Source: an uncultured Dorea sp.
GTDB lineage: Bacteria > Bacillota > Clostridia > Lachnospirales > Lachnospiraceae
Length of the DNA: 64,000 nt
Direction of reading: 5' to 3'
NCBI GenBank assembly: GCA_948602995.1
Contig: CAPEBR010000004.1
Span: 62,001 to 126,000, forward strand
Of the stretch, positions 57,138-64,000 are shown one piece after another. The notes below the pieces were generated by a model that was not told the origin of the DNA, did no database searches, and saw only the letters and a program-made list of their open reading frames with translations. The position numbers and the translations under genes were made by a program. The first letter of the stretch is position 1, and each line of letters begins with the position of its first letter.

Positions 57138-57695
57138 TTAAAATGTAGGCGGAGTACTGACCCAGATGAATTTTGCCGGTCTTGCTCCAGGATTCTCAAT
57201 CCGGTGTCTGCGCTTCGCCGGGTAGTAAAAGCTCTCTCCTGCCTTAATACGATAAGTCTTATCTCCAAGATGAAGGAGGAGCCTTCCGGATATCAGATAT
57301 CCGAATTCTTCTCCGTCATGCGGTTTATCTTCTTCTAAAGACTGGTGAGGCTGTACGACTACCAGAAGCGGCTCCATCTGATACTTCTGTGCCGTGGGGA
57401 CGATCCACTGGATGCTGTTTCCCGCGTCGTCTAACTTCTCAAAAAAACCCTGCTCTGAGTATACCACATGCTCTTCTTCGGTCTCTTTGAAAAAATCAGA
57501 AGCAGTTGTGCCCAGGCATTCGATCAAGTCTAACAGTGTCACGATGGACGGGGATACCTGCCCCCTCTCAAGCTGGGAGATGAATCCCTTCGTAAGCTCT
57601 GTGCGGTCTGCCAGCTCCTGCTGGGTCAGGCCGTTTCTGTTCCTTAGATCCTTAATCTTATTCCCGATGTGTTCATTCACATATTCAAGCTCCAT
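57138..57695 (-). CDS. XRE-family regulator with C-terminal cupin domain
   Basis: 185 residues. A helix-turn-helix domain (about 8-65, LTQQELADRTELTKGFISQLERG) is followed by a cupin (about 105-185: HDGEEFGYLISGRLLLHLGDKTYRIKAG and ESFYYPAKRRHRIENPG). This PuuR/HipB-like layout is common for regulators of polyamine and amino-acid genes, with the cupin sensing the small molecule. It is upstream of potABCD on the same strand, so it probably regulates the operon by polyamine level. ATG 57695 has AGGAG about 10 bases upstream. A promoter and a palindrome lie at 57753-57797. Confidence 0.93.
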   Translation of the reverse strand: MELEYVNEHIGNKIKDLRNRNGLTQQELADRTELTKGFISQLERGQVSPSIVTLLDLIECLGTTASDFFKETEEEHVVYSEQGFFEKLDDAGNSIQWIVPTAQKYQMEPLLVVVQPHQSLEEDKPHDGEEFGYLISGRLLLHLGDKTYRIKAGESFYYPAKRRHRIENPGARPAKFIWVSTPPTF

Positions 57696-57752
57696 GAGAT
57701 CATCTTCTCCTAAACCAAAAATCATTTTTTACTAAACTTATGTACTAAGCTT

Positions 57753-57797
57753 ATTATACTCTTAATAAACTCTTTGTCAAGTGATATATTACTTGAC
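57753..57797 (-). promoter_or_regulatory. promoter and candidate operator of the XRE-cupin/pot operon
   Basis: On the minus strand TTGACA (57780-57775), 16 bases, TATAAT (57758-57753). A perfect inverted repeat GTCAAGT, 8 bases, ACTTGAC (57776-57797) overlaps the -35 box, as expected for a self-repressing regulator. Confidence 0.75.
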
Positions 57798-57819
57798 GGG
57801 GTGTAAAAATGTAAGCAAT

Positions 57820-57890
57820 GTTACTGTTCACACAATTCTGTACATTTACTGCACAGACCGTAAGAAAGTGATTCAGGAGTGAGCAGTAAC
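57820..57890. repeat. family B element, partial
   Basis: GTTACTGTTCACACAATTCTG...CACAGACCGTAAGAAAGTGATTCAGG...GAGCAGTAAC: inverted ends with the shared right-hand segment, between the divergent XRE and restriction-modification genes. Confidence 0.75.
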
Positions 57891-57946
57891 CTTCGCAATC
57901 GTAACCACCCTTTTTGTGTTTACCGTGAGAGAGTAATGTTCTTGTA

Positions 57947-57975
57947 TTGACACCTGCGAAATGGAATGCTATAAT
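57947..57975 (+). promoter_or_regulatory. promoter of the restriction-modification operon
   Basis: TTGACA, 17 bases, TATAAT: a perfect match to the sigma-A consensus, 87 bases before the ATG. Confidence 0.85.
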
Positions 57976-58061
57976 CAAAGACGTACATATGTTCACAAAC
58001 CAAAGTGTTAAAAGAATTGGCAGTAAAAATGTAATATCACCCTGCTAAGGAGGCTGACAAG

Positions 58062-59924
58062 ATGGACAGATTTGATATAATTAACAGAATAGGTGACCGT
58101 TACCGTGTTGGAAATACAGAGGCAGGTGAGTTTAGTTATGCACAGGCTCTAAAGCTTGCCGGTAAAGATATCAGGGACTATCAAAAAGCTGCCGCCGGAA
58201 CACAGCATAATTTTCTTGACATTCGATTTGAAAATGAGCGCCTGGTGATTCTTGTTGAATGCAAGAATTATTTTAGTAAATGGGATAAAACGAAAATCCA
58301 AGGGCAATTACAGGATTATGTGCGTTTTGAAAAAGCGCTTTCCGGTAAAAGAATGGTAGCCATTCTTGCAGAAACCGAGGGAGATGAAGTCTGGGTCTGG
58401 TATGGACATTCTGTAATTATAGATGAGGAGCACAGATCAGATGAATCAGTATTACGAACATTTGAGGAATATGAAGATATCTGCTTTGGCAAGATCAATG
58501 ATAAAATTAAAGTTGTCGATTCCATTAAGACGCTTAACGAGAAGCTGCATGCTGACGGAATTAACGAGAAGCTTCGCAGCCAGTTTGTCGGTACCTGCCT
58601 GCTTGCGCTGAAAAACGGACTTGTATATAAAGAGGTAAAGGAAACCTTAGATCCCAGAACCGGAAAGAATTTATCCCCCGAGAAAGTTATTATTAAAAAT
58701 ATAAAAGATATTTTAGAAGGGCTTCTTACGAAAAGCGGAAGCTTAAACAAAGCGGGGAAACTTGCTGTTTTAAACAATAAAGTCCTTGGTGATCAGGATG
58801 TTACCAGTCTCACCTATAAAGAATTGGAAGATATTTTAGAGTTTATTGACCGGAACGTGATTCCATACATCAATGATAAAAGCACGGCGGGACAGGATCT
58901 GCTCAATTTATTTTTTACAACCTTTAATAAATATGTTGGCAAATCCGATAAGAATCAGGCATTTACACCGGATCATATTTGTGATTTCATGAGCAAAGCA
59001 GTGGGTGTAAATAAGAAATCAAGAGTGTTGGATCCATGTTGCGGGAGCGGCGCCTTTCTTGTTCGTGCAATGACAGATGCTATGGATGACTGCGATACAG
59101 AAGATGAAAGAGAAGAGGTGAAAAAGAATCAGATTTTTGGTATTGAGTATGAGGAGGGCGCATTTGGACTGTCCTCAACAAACATGTTAATTCATGGAGA
59201 TGGGAATTCTAATGTAGTTCAGGACTCTATGTTTAAGCGCAGCAGGTGGATAGAGGAAAATAACATTAACATTGTATTGATGAATCCGCCGTATAATGCT
59301 ACAAAAAAGTGTTGTGATCCAGATTATACGAAAAGCTGGGGTACAAAGAAAAAAGAGGATCCGTCGAAGGGTCTGCATTATGTTGAGTGGATTGCCAGAC
59401 ATGTTCCGTCCACCTGCAGAATGGCAGTCTTACTGCCAATGCAGGCTGCCATAGGCAATAGCGGGGATGTTAAGAAGTTCAAAAAGAAGATGTTAGACAA
59501 CTATACCCTGGATGCAGTATTTTCTCTGCCAACAGAAATGTTTTATCCCGGAGCATCCGCTATAGCCTGCTGCATGATATTTGATTTATCGCAAAAGCAT
59601 GAAAGAGCAGACAAAGATACGTTCTTTGGTTATTTTAAGGATGATAAATTTTTAAAGCGTAAGGGATTGGGACGTATTGAATTAACGGATTCAGATGGAA
59701 ATAGTTTATGGGGCAAGACAAAAGAACAGTGGCTTAGTTTATACAAAAATAAACGGGAAGTTCCCGGACTGTCCGTGATGCACAGAGTAACCTGGAAGGA
59801 TGAATGGCTTGCTGAAGCATATATGGAAACGGATTACAGTACATTGACAGATGCCGACTTTCAAAAAGTGCTAAATGATTATCTGTCCTATCTGGTGAAA
59901 GAGGGAGAAGTTTATGAAGCTTGA
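58062..59924 (+). CDS. fused restriction endonuclease-methyltransferase, BcgI-like (type IIB/IIG)
   Basis: 620 residues. The N-terminal nuclease-like domain (about 20-130) has D53 in NFLDIRFE and E66-C67-K68 in VILVECKNY, a PD-(D/E)XK core. The middle and C-terminal part is an N6-adenine methylase of the HsdM/type I group: VLDPCCGSGAF (motif I, 323-331) and LMNPPY (motif IV, 408-411), with an HsdM-like helical region (about 150-310) before it. One protein thus cuts and methylates, as in BcgI subunit A. The specificity gene overlaps it by 11 bases. GGAGG lies 8 bases before the ATG. No separate HsdR is present, which argues against a standard type I system. Confidence 0.85.
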   Translation: MDRFDIINRIGDRYRVGNTEAGEFSYAQALKLAGKDIRDYQKAAAGTQHNFLDIRFENERLVILVECKNYFSKWDKTKIQGQLQDYVRFEKALSGKRMVAILAETEGDEVWVWYGHSVIIDEEHRSDESVLRTFEEYEDICFGKINDKIKVVDSIKTLNEKLHADGINEKLRSQFVGTCLLALKNGLVYKEVKETLDPRTGKNLSPEKVIIKNIKDILEGLLTKSGSLNKAGKLAVLNNKVLGDQDVTSLTYKELEDILEFIDRNVIPYINDKSTAGQDLLNLFFTTFNKYVGKSDKNQAFTPDHICDFMSKAVGVNKKSRVLDPCCGSGAFLVRAMTDAMDDCDTEDEREEVKKNQIFGIEYEEGAFGLSSTNMLIHGDGNSNVVQDSMFKRSRWIEENNINIVLMNPPYNATKKCCDPDYTKSWGTKKKEDPSKGLHYVEWIARHVPSTCRMAVLLPMQAAIGNSGDVKKFKKKMLDNYTLDAVFSLPTEMFYPGASAIACCMIFDLSQKHERADKDTFFGYFKDDKFLKRKGLGRIELTDSDGNSLWGKTKEQWLSLYKNKREVPGLSVMHRVTWKDEWLAEAYMETDYSTLTDADFQKVLNDYLSYLVKEGEVYEA

Positions 59925-61032
59925 TGTGAGCGCATGGAAACCTTTTAGATTCGGAGATCTCATTGACGAAATCCATAAAGCAAAAGCATATGCAAAAATT
60001 GAATTGACGGCCTCTTTACATAAAAAAGATGATTACATCCCTTTTGTATCTCGTACAGAGACGAATAATAGCGTAGATTGCTACGTTTTAGAGAAGGAAG
60101 TTCCAAATATAGAACCGGGTAATGCGATCGTGATTGGTGATACGACAGCTACAATTTCGTATCAGCCCAATTCATTTGTAACGGGCGACCATATCATTGT
60201 TATTCGTGCGCAATGGCTGAATCCATATGTTGCAATGTTTATTGTCAGTCTTTTACAACGTGAGCGGTTTCGTTATTCTTATGGCCGTGCGTATCTCAAA
60301 GATTCTATAGAAAATACCTGCCTGCTTCTTCCTGTCAGACATGATGAAAATGGAGCTGCCATCACAGAGCAGGAATGTAGATTTTCTGCAGAGGGCTACC
60401 TGCCGGATTGGAAATGGATGGAGGCCTATATAAAATCTTTGCATTTTAAACCTCTGACAACGAAAATCTACAGGCAGAATACGCTCCCATTAAGAACAGA
60501 GAACTGGAAGAAATTTTATTTACATCGTATCCTGGATGCCAGTATGGGTAATGGCATTGACGCGATTCTTACAACAAGCAATCATCCGAAATACAATTAC
60601 ATATCTCGTGACAGTAATGGTAATGGCGTAGTTAGCTTTGTAGATGAAATCGAGGGGCAAAAGCCTTTTCCAGCCGGCGCCATGTCTCTAGCATTGGGCG
60701 GAAGCTTCCTGGGATCTTGTTTTATTCAGAGAAAACCTTTTTATACGGCTCAGAATGTTGCTGTATTGCAAGAAAAAGAGCCGTTGTCTGATTACACAAA
60801 GTTATTTTTGGCGGCATTGATTAGAAACGAATGTAAAATAAAATATCAGGCGTTTGGACGTGAATTAAACGCACACTTTAGAAAGGATTTCACATTAAAA
60901 CTCCCCGTTGTAAGCAATGAAAAGGGAAATGTAATAGATACAACTTATCAATTTTCAGACGAGGGTTATCTGCCAGACTGGCAATGGATGGAAAACTATA
61001 TGAAGTCATTGCCGTATAGTGACAGGATTTAA
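59914..61032 (+). CDS. specificity (S) subunit of the BcgI-like system
   Basis: 372 residues. Two target-recognition domains of similar plan: FRFGDLIDEIHK...EGYLPDWKWMEAYIKSL (about 12-182) and FYLHRILDASMG...EGYLPDWQWMENYMKSL (about 195-368). Each ends in the same LPDW-W-M-Y-KSL motif, a family mark of BcgI subunit B-like proteins, where it contacts the catalytic subunit. The two halves would read the two parts of a split recognition sequence. Its ATG lies 11 bases before the end of the nuclease-methylase gene, so the subunits are made in step. Confidence 0.85.
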   Translation: MKLDVSAWKPFRFGDLIDEIHKAKAYAKIELTASLHKKDDYIPFVSRTETNNSVDCYVLEKEVPNIEPGNAIVIGDTTATISYQPNSFVTGDHIIVIRAQWLNPYVAMFIVSLLQRERFRYSYGRAYLKDSIENTCLLLPVRHDENGAAITEQECRFSAEGYLPDWKWMEAYIKSLHFKPLTTKIYRQNTLPLRTENWKKFYLHRILDASMGNGIDAILTTSNHPKYNYISRDSNGNGVVSFVDEIEGQKPFPAGAMSLALGGSFLGSCFIQRKPFYTAQNVAVLQEKEPLSDYTKLFLAALIRNECKIKYQAFGRELNAHFRKDFTLKLPVVSNEKGNVIDTTYQFSDEGYLPDWQWMENYMKSLPYSDRI

Positions 61033-61070
61033 GAATAATACATATTTGCTCACCAGGGAGGAGACACAAC

Positions 61071-61946
61071 ATGACGAAAAAAATCGCAGTAATCAACGAT
61101 CTGTCCGGCTTGGGACGTTGTTCGCTCACCGCCGCCATTTCCGTCATCTCGGCAATGGGCGTACAGCCATGCCCTTTACCTACAGCCATACTGACCGCAC
61201 AGACAGGATATCCCAGCTATTATTTAGATGATTATACAGATAAAATGGAACATTTCCGCAGAGAATGGGAAAAGATGGGACAGACCTTTGACGGGATCTA
61301 CACCGGATTCGTTGCATGCGAAGAACAGATCCGGCAGATCTTTCGTTTTATAGATACGTTTGACACTCCAGAAACCTTTCTTCTGGTGGATCCCGTCATG
61401 GGAGACGACGGAGTAAAATACGATATGTTTACACCGGAACTTCTGCGTCAGATGAAAAAGCTCGTACAAAAAGCTGACATCATCACACCCAACCTGACCG
61501 AGCTATGCCTTCTCGCTGACGAAGACTTCCACAGCATAAAAAAAATTACTGATACCGGAAAACTACTTAAGACCATCCACAGCCTTGCACACTTTCTGAC
61601 CGAAGACGGACCTGACCACATTATCGTTACCGGCATACACTTTACGGATGAAACCGGGACGGCACAGATGGGAAACTACTATCTCTCAGAAGAACAGACA
61701 GCCCTGCGCGCATTCCCCTACATCGGACAGAGTTACTCCGGGACAGGCGACCTCTTCGCGTCCTGCCTCGCCGCAGGCGCAGCCGCCGGAAAAGACATAC
61801 CTTCCATAATTGAGACAGCCGGCAGATTCCTGGAAGCCTCCATAGCCGACTCCGTAAAAGAGGGCGTGCCACGCAATGACGGGGTAAACTTCGAAAAACA
61901 CCTCCACCTGCTTCAATCTCTTCAATCTGGGACGGGGCATTTTTAA
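61071..61946 (+). CDS. pdxY: pyridoxal/pyridoxamine kinase
   Basis: 291 residues, ribokinase superfamily. It phosphorylates vitamin B6 vitamers to PLP/PMP precursors. KKIAVINDLSGLGRCSLTAAI is the start typical of the PdxK/PdxY group; LPTAILTAQTGYPSYYLD, LLVDPVMGDDG and ITPNLTELCLL shape the site, and the anion hole/catalytic motif is YSGTGDLFAS with the catalytic Asp. The end LQSGTGHF is encoded by family A palindrome A6, which also supplies the stop. GGGAGGAG lies 8-10 bases before the ATG. It follows the S gene by 38 bases and may be transcribed with it. pdxK would be an equally fitting name. Confidence 0.92.
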   Translation: MTKKIAVINDLSGLGRCSLTAAISVISAMGVQPCPLPTAILTAQTGYPSYYLDDYTDKMEHFRREWEKMGQTFDGIYTGFVACEEQIRQIFRFIDTFDTPETFLLVDPVMGDDGVKYDMFTPELLRQMKKLVQKADIITPNLTELCLLADEDFHSIKKITDTGKLLKTIHSLAHFLTEDGPDHIIVTGIHFTDETGTAQMGNYYLSEEQTALRAFPYIGQSYSGTGDLFASCLAAGAAAGKDIPSIIETAGRFLEASIADSVKEGVPRNDGVNFEKHLHLLQSLQSGTGHF

Positions 61947-61965
61947 AAATGCCCCGTCCCAGATT
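61924..61965. repeat. family A palindrome (A6)
   Basis: A perfect 42-bp palindrome with half-site AATCTGGGACGGGGC plus ATTTTT. The outer bases differ from all other copies but still pair. It lies over the 3' end of the pyridoxal kinase gene. Confidence 0.95.
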
Positions 61966-61980
61966 AGCCAGATTAGCAAA

Positions 61981-62823
61981 TTAGCCTTTTATGGCTCCGC
62001 TCATGAGGCCGTTTTCGATTTTGTCCTGGAAGAGTACGTATGCGATAATGACAGGTATGGTTGTGAGGCAGATTCCTGCCATGGATGCGCTGTAGTCTGT
62101 GCTGTATTCTCCGAAGAAGGCCAGAAGGCCCATGGAGATGGTTCCTTTTTCTTTGTCAGTGATGAAGATGAGGGGGAACAGCAGGTTGTTCCATACCTGG
62201 ATGAAGTTGAAGATGGAGACGCTTATGATTCCCGGCATGGACAGTGGGATGACCATCTGGAAGAATACCTGCCAGATTCCTGCTCCGTCTATGATCATTG
62301 CTTCTTCCAGTTCTGTGGGGATGCTGTTCATGAATCCTGTCATTATGAGTACGGTCATGGGGAAGCAGAAGGCGGAGTAGAGTAAGAGCAGCATTCCATA
62401 GTTGTTCATAATTCCCAGCTTTCCGAATACGTAGGACAGCGGAATCAGGACCGCCTGTATGGGGATCATCATACCGGAGATGAAGAACAGATAGATGCCG
62501 GACTTTATTTTGAAGTGGAATCTTGACAGGATGTAGGACGCCATGGTTCCGAACAGGCCCGAGATCAGGAGTGTCCCGGCTGCAAGCAGGATTGTGTTCA
62601 GGAAGTACCGCCCGATGTTTCCTACTTTCCATGCGGTTATGTAGTTTTCGAACCGGAGCTGTTTTGGCAGGGAGATGAAGGAGGAAAAGATCTCCAGATT
62701 TCCTTTTAATGAGCAGAATATGGAAAAAATTAATGGGTACACGTTGATTACTGCTATGGCAAGGAATAGGAGAAATCCGATCTTATGTCCCAGTGTGTAT
62801 ACTTTCTTTTCAGTCTTTTTCAA
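61981..62823 (-). CDS. carbohydrate ABC transporter permease, MalG/MsmG type
   Basis: 280 residues, six membrane helices. The EAA loop ELEEAMIIDGAGIWQVFFQM followed by VIPLSMPGI docks the ATPase. VYTLGHKIGFLLFLAIAVINVYPLIFSIFCSLK is the usual first helix of CUT1 permease 2. It pairs with the permease gene upstream. The ATPase and binding protein of the importer are not in the window; in CUT1 systems of Clostridia the ATPase is often a shared MsmK elsewhere. Confidence 0.95.
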   Translation of the reverse strand: MKKTEKKVYTLGHKIGFLLFLAIAVINVYPLIFSIFCSLKGNLEIFSSFISLPKQLRFENYITAWKVGNIGRYFLNTILLAAGTLLISGLFGTMASYILSRFHFKIKSGIYLFFISGMMIPIQAVLIPLSYVFGKLGIMNNYGMLLLLYSAFCFPMTVLIMTGFMNSIPTELEEAMIIDGAGIWQVFFQMVIPLSMPGIISVSIFNFIQVWNNLLFPLIFITDKEKGTISMGLLAFFGEYSTDYSASMAGICLTTIPVIIAYVLFQDKIENGLMSGAIKG

Positions 62824-62893
62824 ATTATCCCTTCTTTCTATACAAATTTATATTGGCAGAAATTTATCCACTTTTATAGCATGCTATATAAGT

Positions 62894-62992
62894 TTTTCTT
62901 AATTCTCTGTACTTTTTTTAGTTCTCTGTGCTTTTCTTAATTTTCTGTGCTTTTTTAATCCTCTGTACTTTTCTTAATATTCTATGCTTTCT
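62894..62992. repeat. 19-bp tandem repeat between the two permease genes
   Basis: About five imperfect copies of TTAATTCTCTGTGCTTTTC. The last copy on the plus strand includes the stop and final codons of the 62974 permease gene, so the array looks like repeated duplication of that gene's 3' end. Confidence 0.8.
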
Positions 62993-63870
62993 CGTTTGTT
63001 CATGAGGCGCAGGCTTATGACGGATACCAGGGCGCTTAATATGAAGATAATTGTGGCAATTGCGCTTCCTGCTCCGTAGTGGCCATACCGGTAGGATTCG
63101 TTGTACATCAGCAGTGTAGGTACAATAGTGGAATTGTCCGTTCCGCCGGAGGGAGTCAGTATGTAAACCGTATCAAAGATCTTCAATACACCTGTTATGA
63201 CCATGATAACGGACATTTTGACGGAATCCCAAAGCATGGGGATATACAGATACCAAACCTTCCGGATGCCTTTGGCTCCATCCATTTCGCCTGCCTCGAT
63301 TACGGAATCTGGGATCGCGGTGAGGCCGGCCAGGCAGATGATCATGTAATAACCTGCACTGGTCCAGGTGCTGACGATTATCAGGGCTGGCAGGGATGTT
63401 TCCGGATCAACGAGCCACTGTCTGGCCAGATCCGGCAGTCCGGCATGAATCAGCAGGGTATTGAGGATTCCCTTATCTGTAGGAAAATAGATAAAGTTCC
63501 ACAGAAGAGCCACTGCGGTTACAGACAGTATCATGGGGATAAAAAAGGAGGCCTTGAAAAACCGTTTAAAATGCGTAAACTTGTGTACCAGCAGTCCCAG
63601 TGCGAAGCCTAAGGGAACTTGAAGTATGACACTGGCGATTACGTATAAAAACACATTTTTCAGGGATTTTAAAAATATTTCGTTGTGGAACAGATTCACA
63701 AAATTATCCAGTCCCACGAATTCCAGGGGGACGGACTGGATTCCCGGCCATTCATGGAAGGAAAAATAGATGGTCATGAGAACCGGAATCACTTCAAAGC
63801 ACAGATATATAAAGAATGCCGGGAATAAAAAGATGCATATGATTTTTTTATTTTTTCTGATGTTCTCCAA
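62974..63870 (-). CDS. carbohydrate ABC transporter permease, MalF/MsmF type
   Basis: 298 residues, six membrane helices. KKIICIFLFPAFFIYLCFEVIPVLMTIYFSF is the first helix of CUT1 permease 1; the EAA loop is EAGEMDGAKGIRKVWYLYIPML. It forms the sugar channel with the MalG-type protein. A TTG start is used, with AAGGAG 10 bases upstream. The substrate-binding protein gene is expected just beyond the right edge. Confidence 0.93.
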   Translation of the reverse strand: MENIRKNKKIICIFLFPAFFIYLCFEVIPVLMTIYFSFHEWPGIQSVPLEFVGLDNFVNLFHNEIFLKSLKNVFLYVIASVILQVPLGFALGLLVHKFTHFKRFFKASFFIPMILSVTAVALLWNFIYFPTDKGILNTLLIHAGLPDLARQWLVDPETSLPALIIVSTWTSAGYYMIICLAGLTAIPDSVIEAGEMDGAKGIRKVWYLYIPMLWDSVKMSVIMVITGVLKIFDTVYILTPSGGTDNSTIVPTLLMYNESYRYGHYGAGSAIATIIFILSALVSVISLRLMNKRESIEY

Positions 63871-63929
63871 GAGAAATTACTCCTTTCATTTTACTGATAC
63901 GGATGCCGCGTGAGAGCCTTCTGAATGAT

Positions 63930-64000
63930 ACTCACGGCTGGTGAAATCTGCCGTGAGTATCGCAAAAACCGCAGCCGCAAAGTGGCATACTTCCTCATGC
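63930..64000. repeat. family C structured repeat, cut by window edge
   Basis: ATACTCACGGC, 11 bases (TGGTGAAATCT), GCCGTGAGTAT forms a perfect stem. CGCAAAAACCGCAGCCGCAAAG and TGGCATACTTCC follow and are the reverse complement of the tail of the copy at 47885-47985. Confidence 0.6.

Noticed and set aside
58062..61032. Reading the locus as a standard type I system with a missing hsdR
   Set aside because: The methylase carries its own PD-(D/E)XK domain and the S subunit resembles BcgI subunit B, so no separate HsdR is needed.

Overview
The window looks like chromosomal DNA of an anaerobic gut Firmicute, most likely a Lachnospiraceae member (class Clostridia). The grounds are a pyrophosphate-type phosphofructokinase pair, a ferredoxin-linked [FeFe]-hydrogenase next to rubrerythrin, a tryptophan T-box, an ECF-type vitamin transporter subunit, YlmC/YmxH, DUF1667 and VTC/DUF4956/CotH proteins, strong AGGAGG ribosome sites and consensus sigma-A promoters. 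There is no phage, conjugative element, intact insertion sequence or CRISPR array. Most genes lie on the minus strand. Taxonomy is inferred from gene content only.

Layout. 1-4.2 kb: small housekeeping genes (GNAT fragment, YlmC/YmxH, ferredoxin, carbamate kinase, tRNA-Pro, YbjQ, thioredoxin, NUDIX). 4.2-20.8 kb: four large hybrid sensor kinases (HK1-HK4), all without a DNA-binding output domain, interrupted by a rubrerythrin/[FeFe]-hydrogenase pair, a GT2 glycosyltransferase and PFK 1. 21-31 kb: an AAA/PD-(D/E)XK protein, a sulfotransferase-like protein, an OmpR-type two-component pair, a pseudokinase-TPR protein coupled to an Ig-like surface protein, and PFK 2. 31-40 kb: glycerol kinase with DUF1667, a LytS/LytTR pair beside a dicarboxylate/amino-acid symporter, divergent nagA and nagB, and a CobW GTPase fused to a YcgQ-like (DUF1980) domain. 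40-47 kb: aldo/keto reductase, a His-rich CobW metallochaperone, trpBA under a Trp T-box, and an SGNH hydrolase. 47-52 kb: ECF S component, the VTC-DUF4956-CotH operon, nitroreductase and tRNA-Arg. 52-64 kb: regulator-potABCD, a two-gene BcgI-like restriction-modification system, pyridoxal kinase and two carbohydrate ABC permeases.

Systems. Carbon and energy: two PFKs, glpK, nagA/nagB, hydrogenase, carbamate kinase. Metal handling: two CobW proteins around an aldo/keto reductase. Polyamine uptake: potABCD with a cupin regulator. Surface and polyphosphate: VTC/DUF4956/CotH. Signalling: seven histidine kinases in 64 kb. Defence: one fused nuclease-methylase with its specificity subunit.

The least expected feature is the dispersed palindromic DNA. 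Family A is a set of six 34-48 bp palindromes with half-site GGGGACGGGGCATTTTT, all at gene 3' ends. In five genes they overlap the C-terminal codons, giving unrelated proteins the same GTGHF tail or a related one, and the palindrome continues into flanks that differ from copy to copy. Family B is an ERIC/MITE-like element ending in GTTACTGTTCAC/GTGAACAGTAAC, with at least ten copies or fragments, one inside the loop of a terminator. A 165-bp inverted-repeat element sits between the Trp T-box terminator and trpB. None of these encodes a protein of its own.
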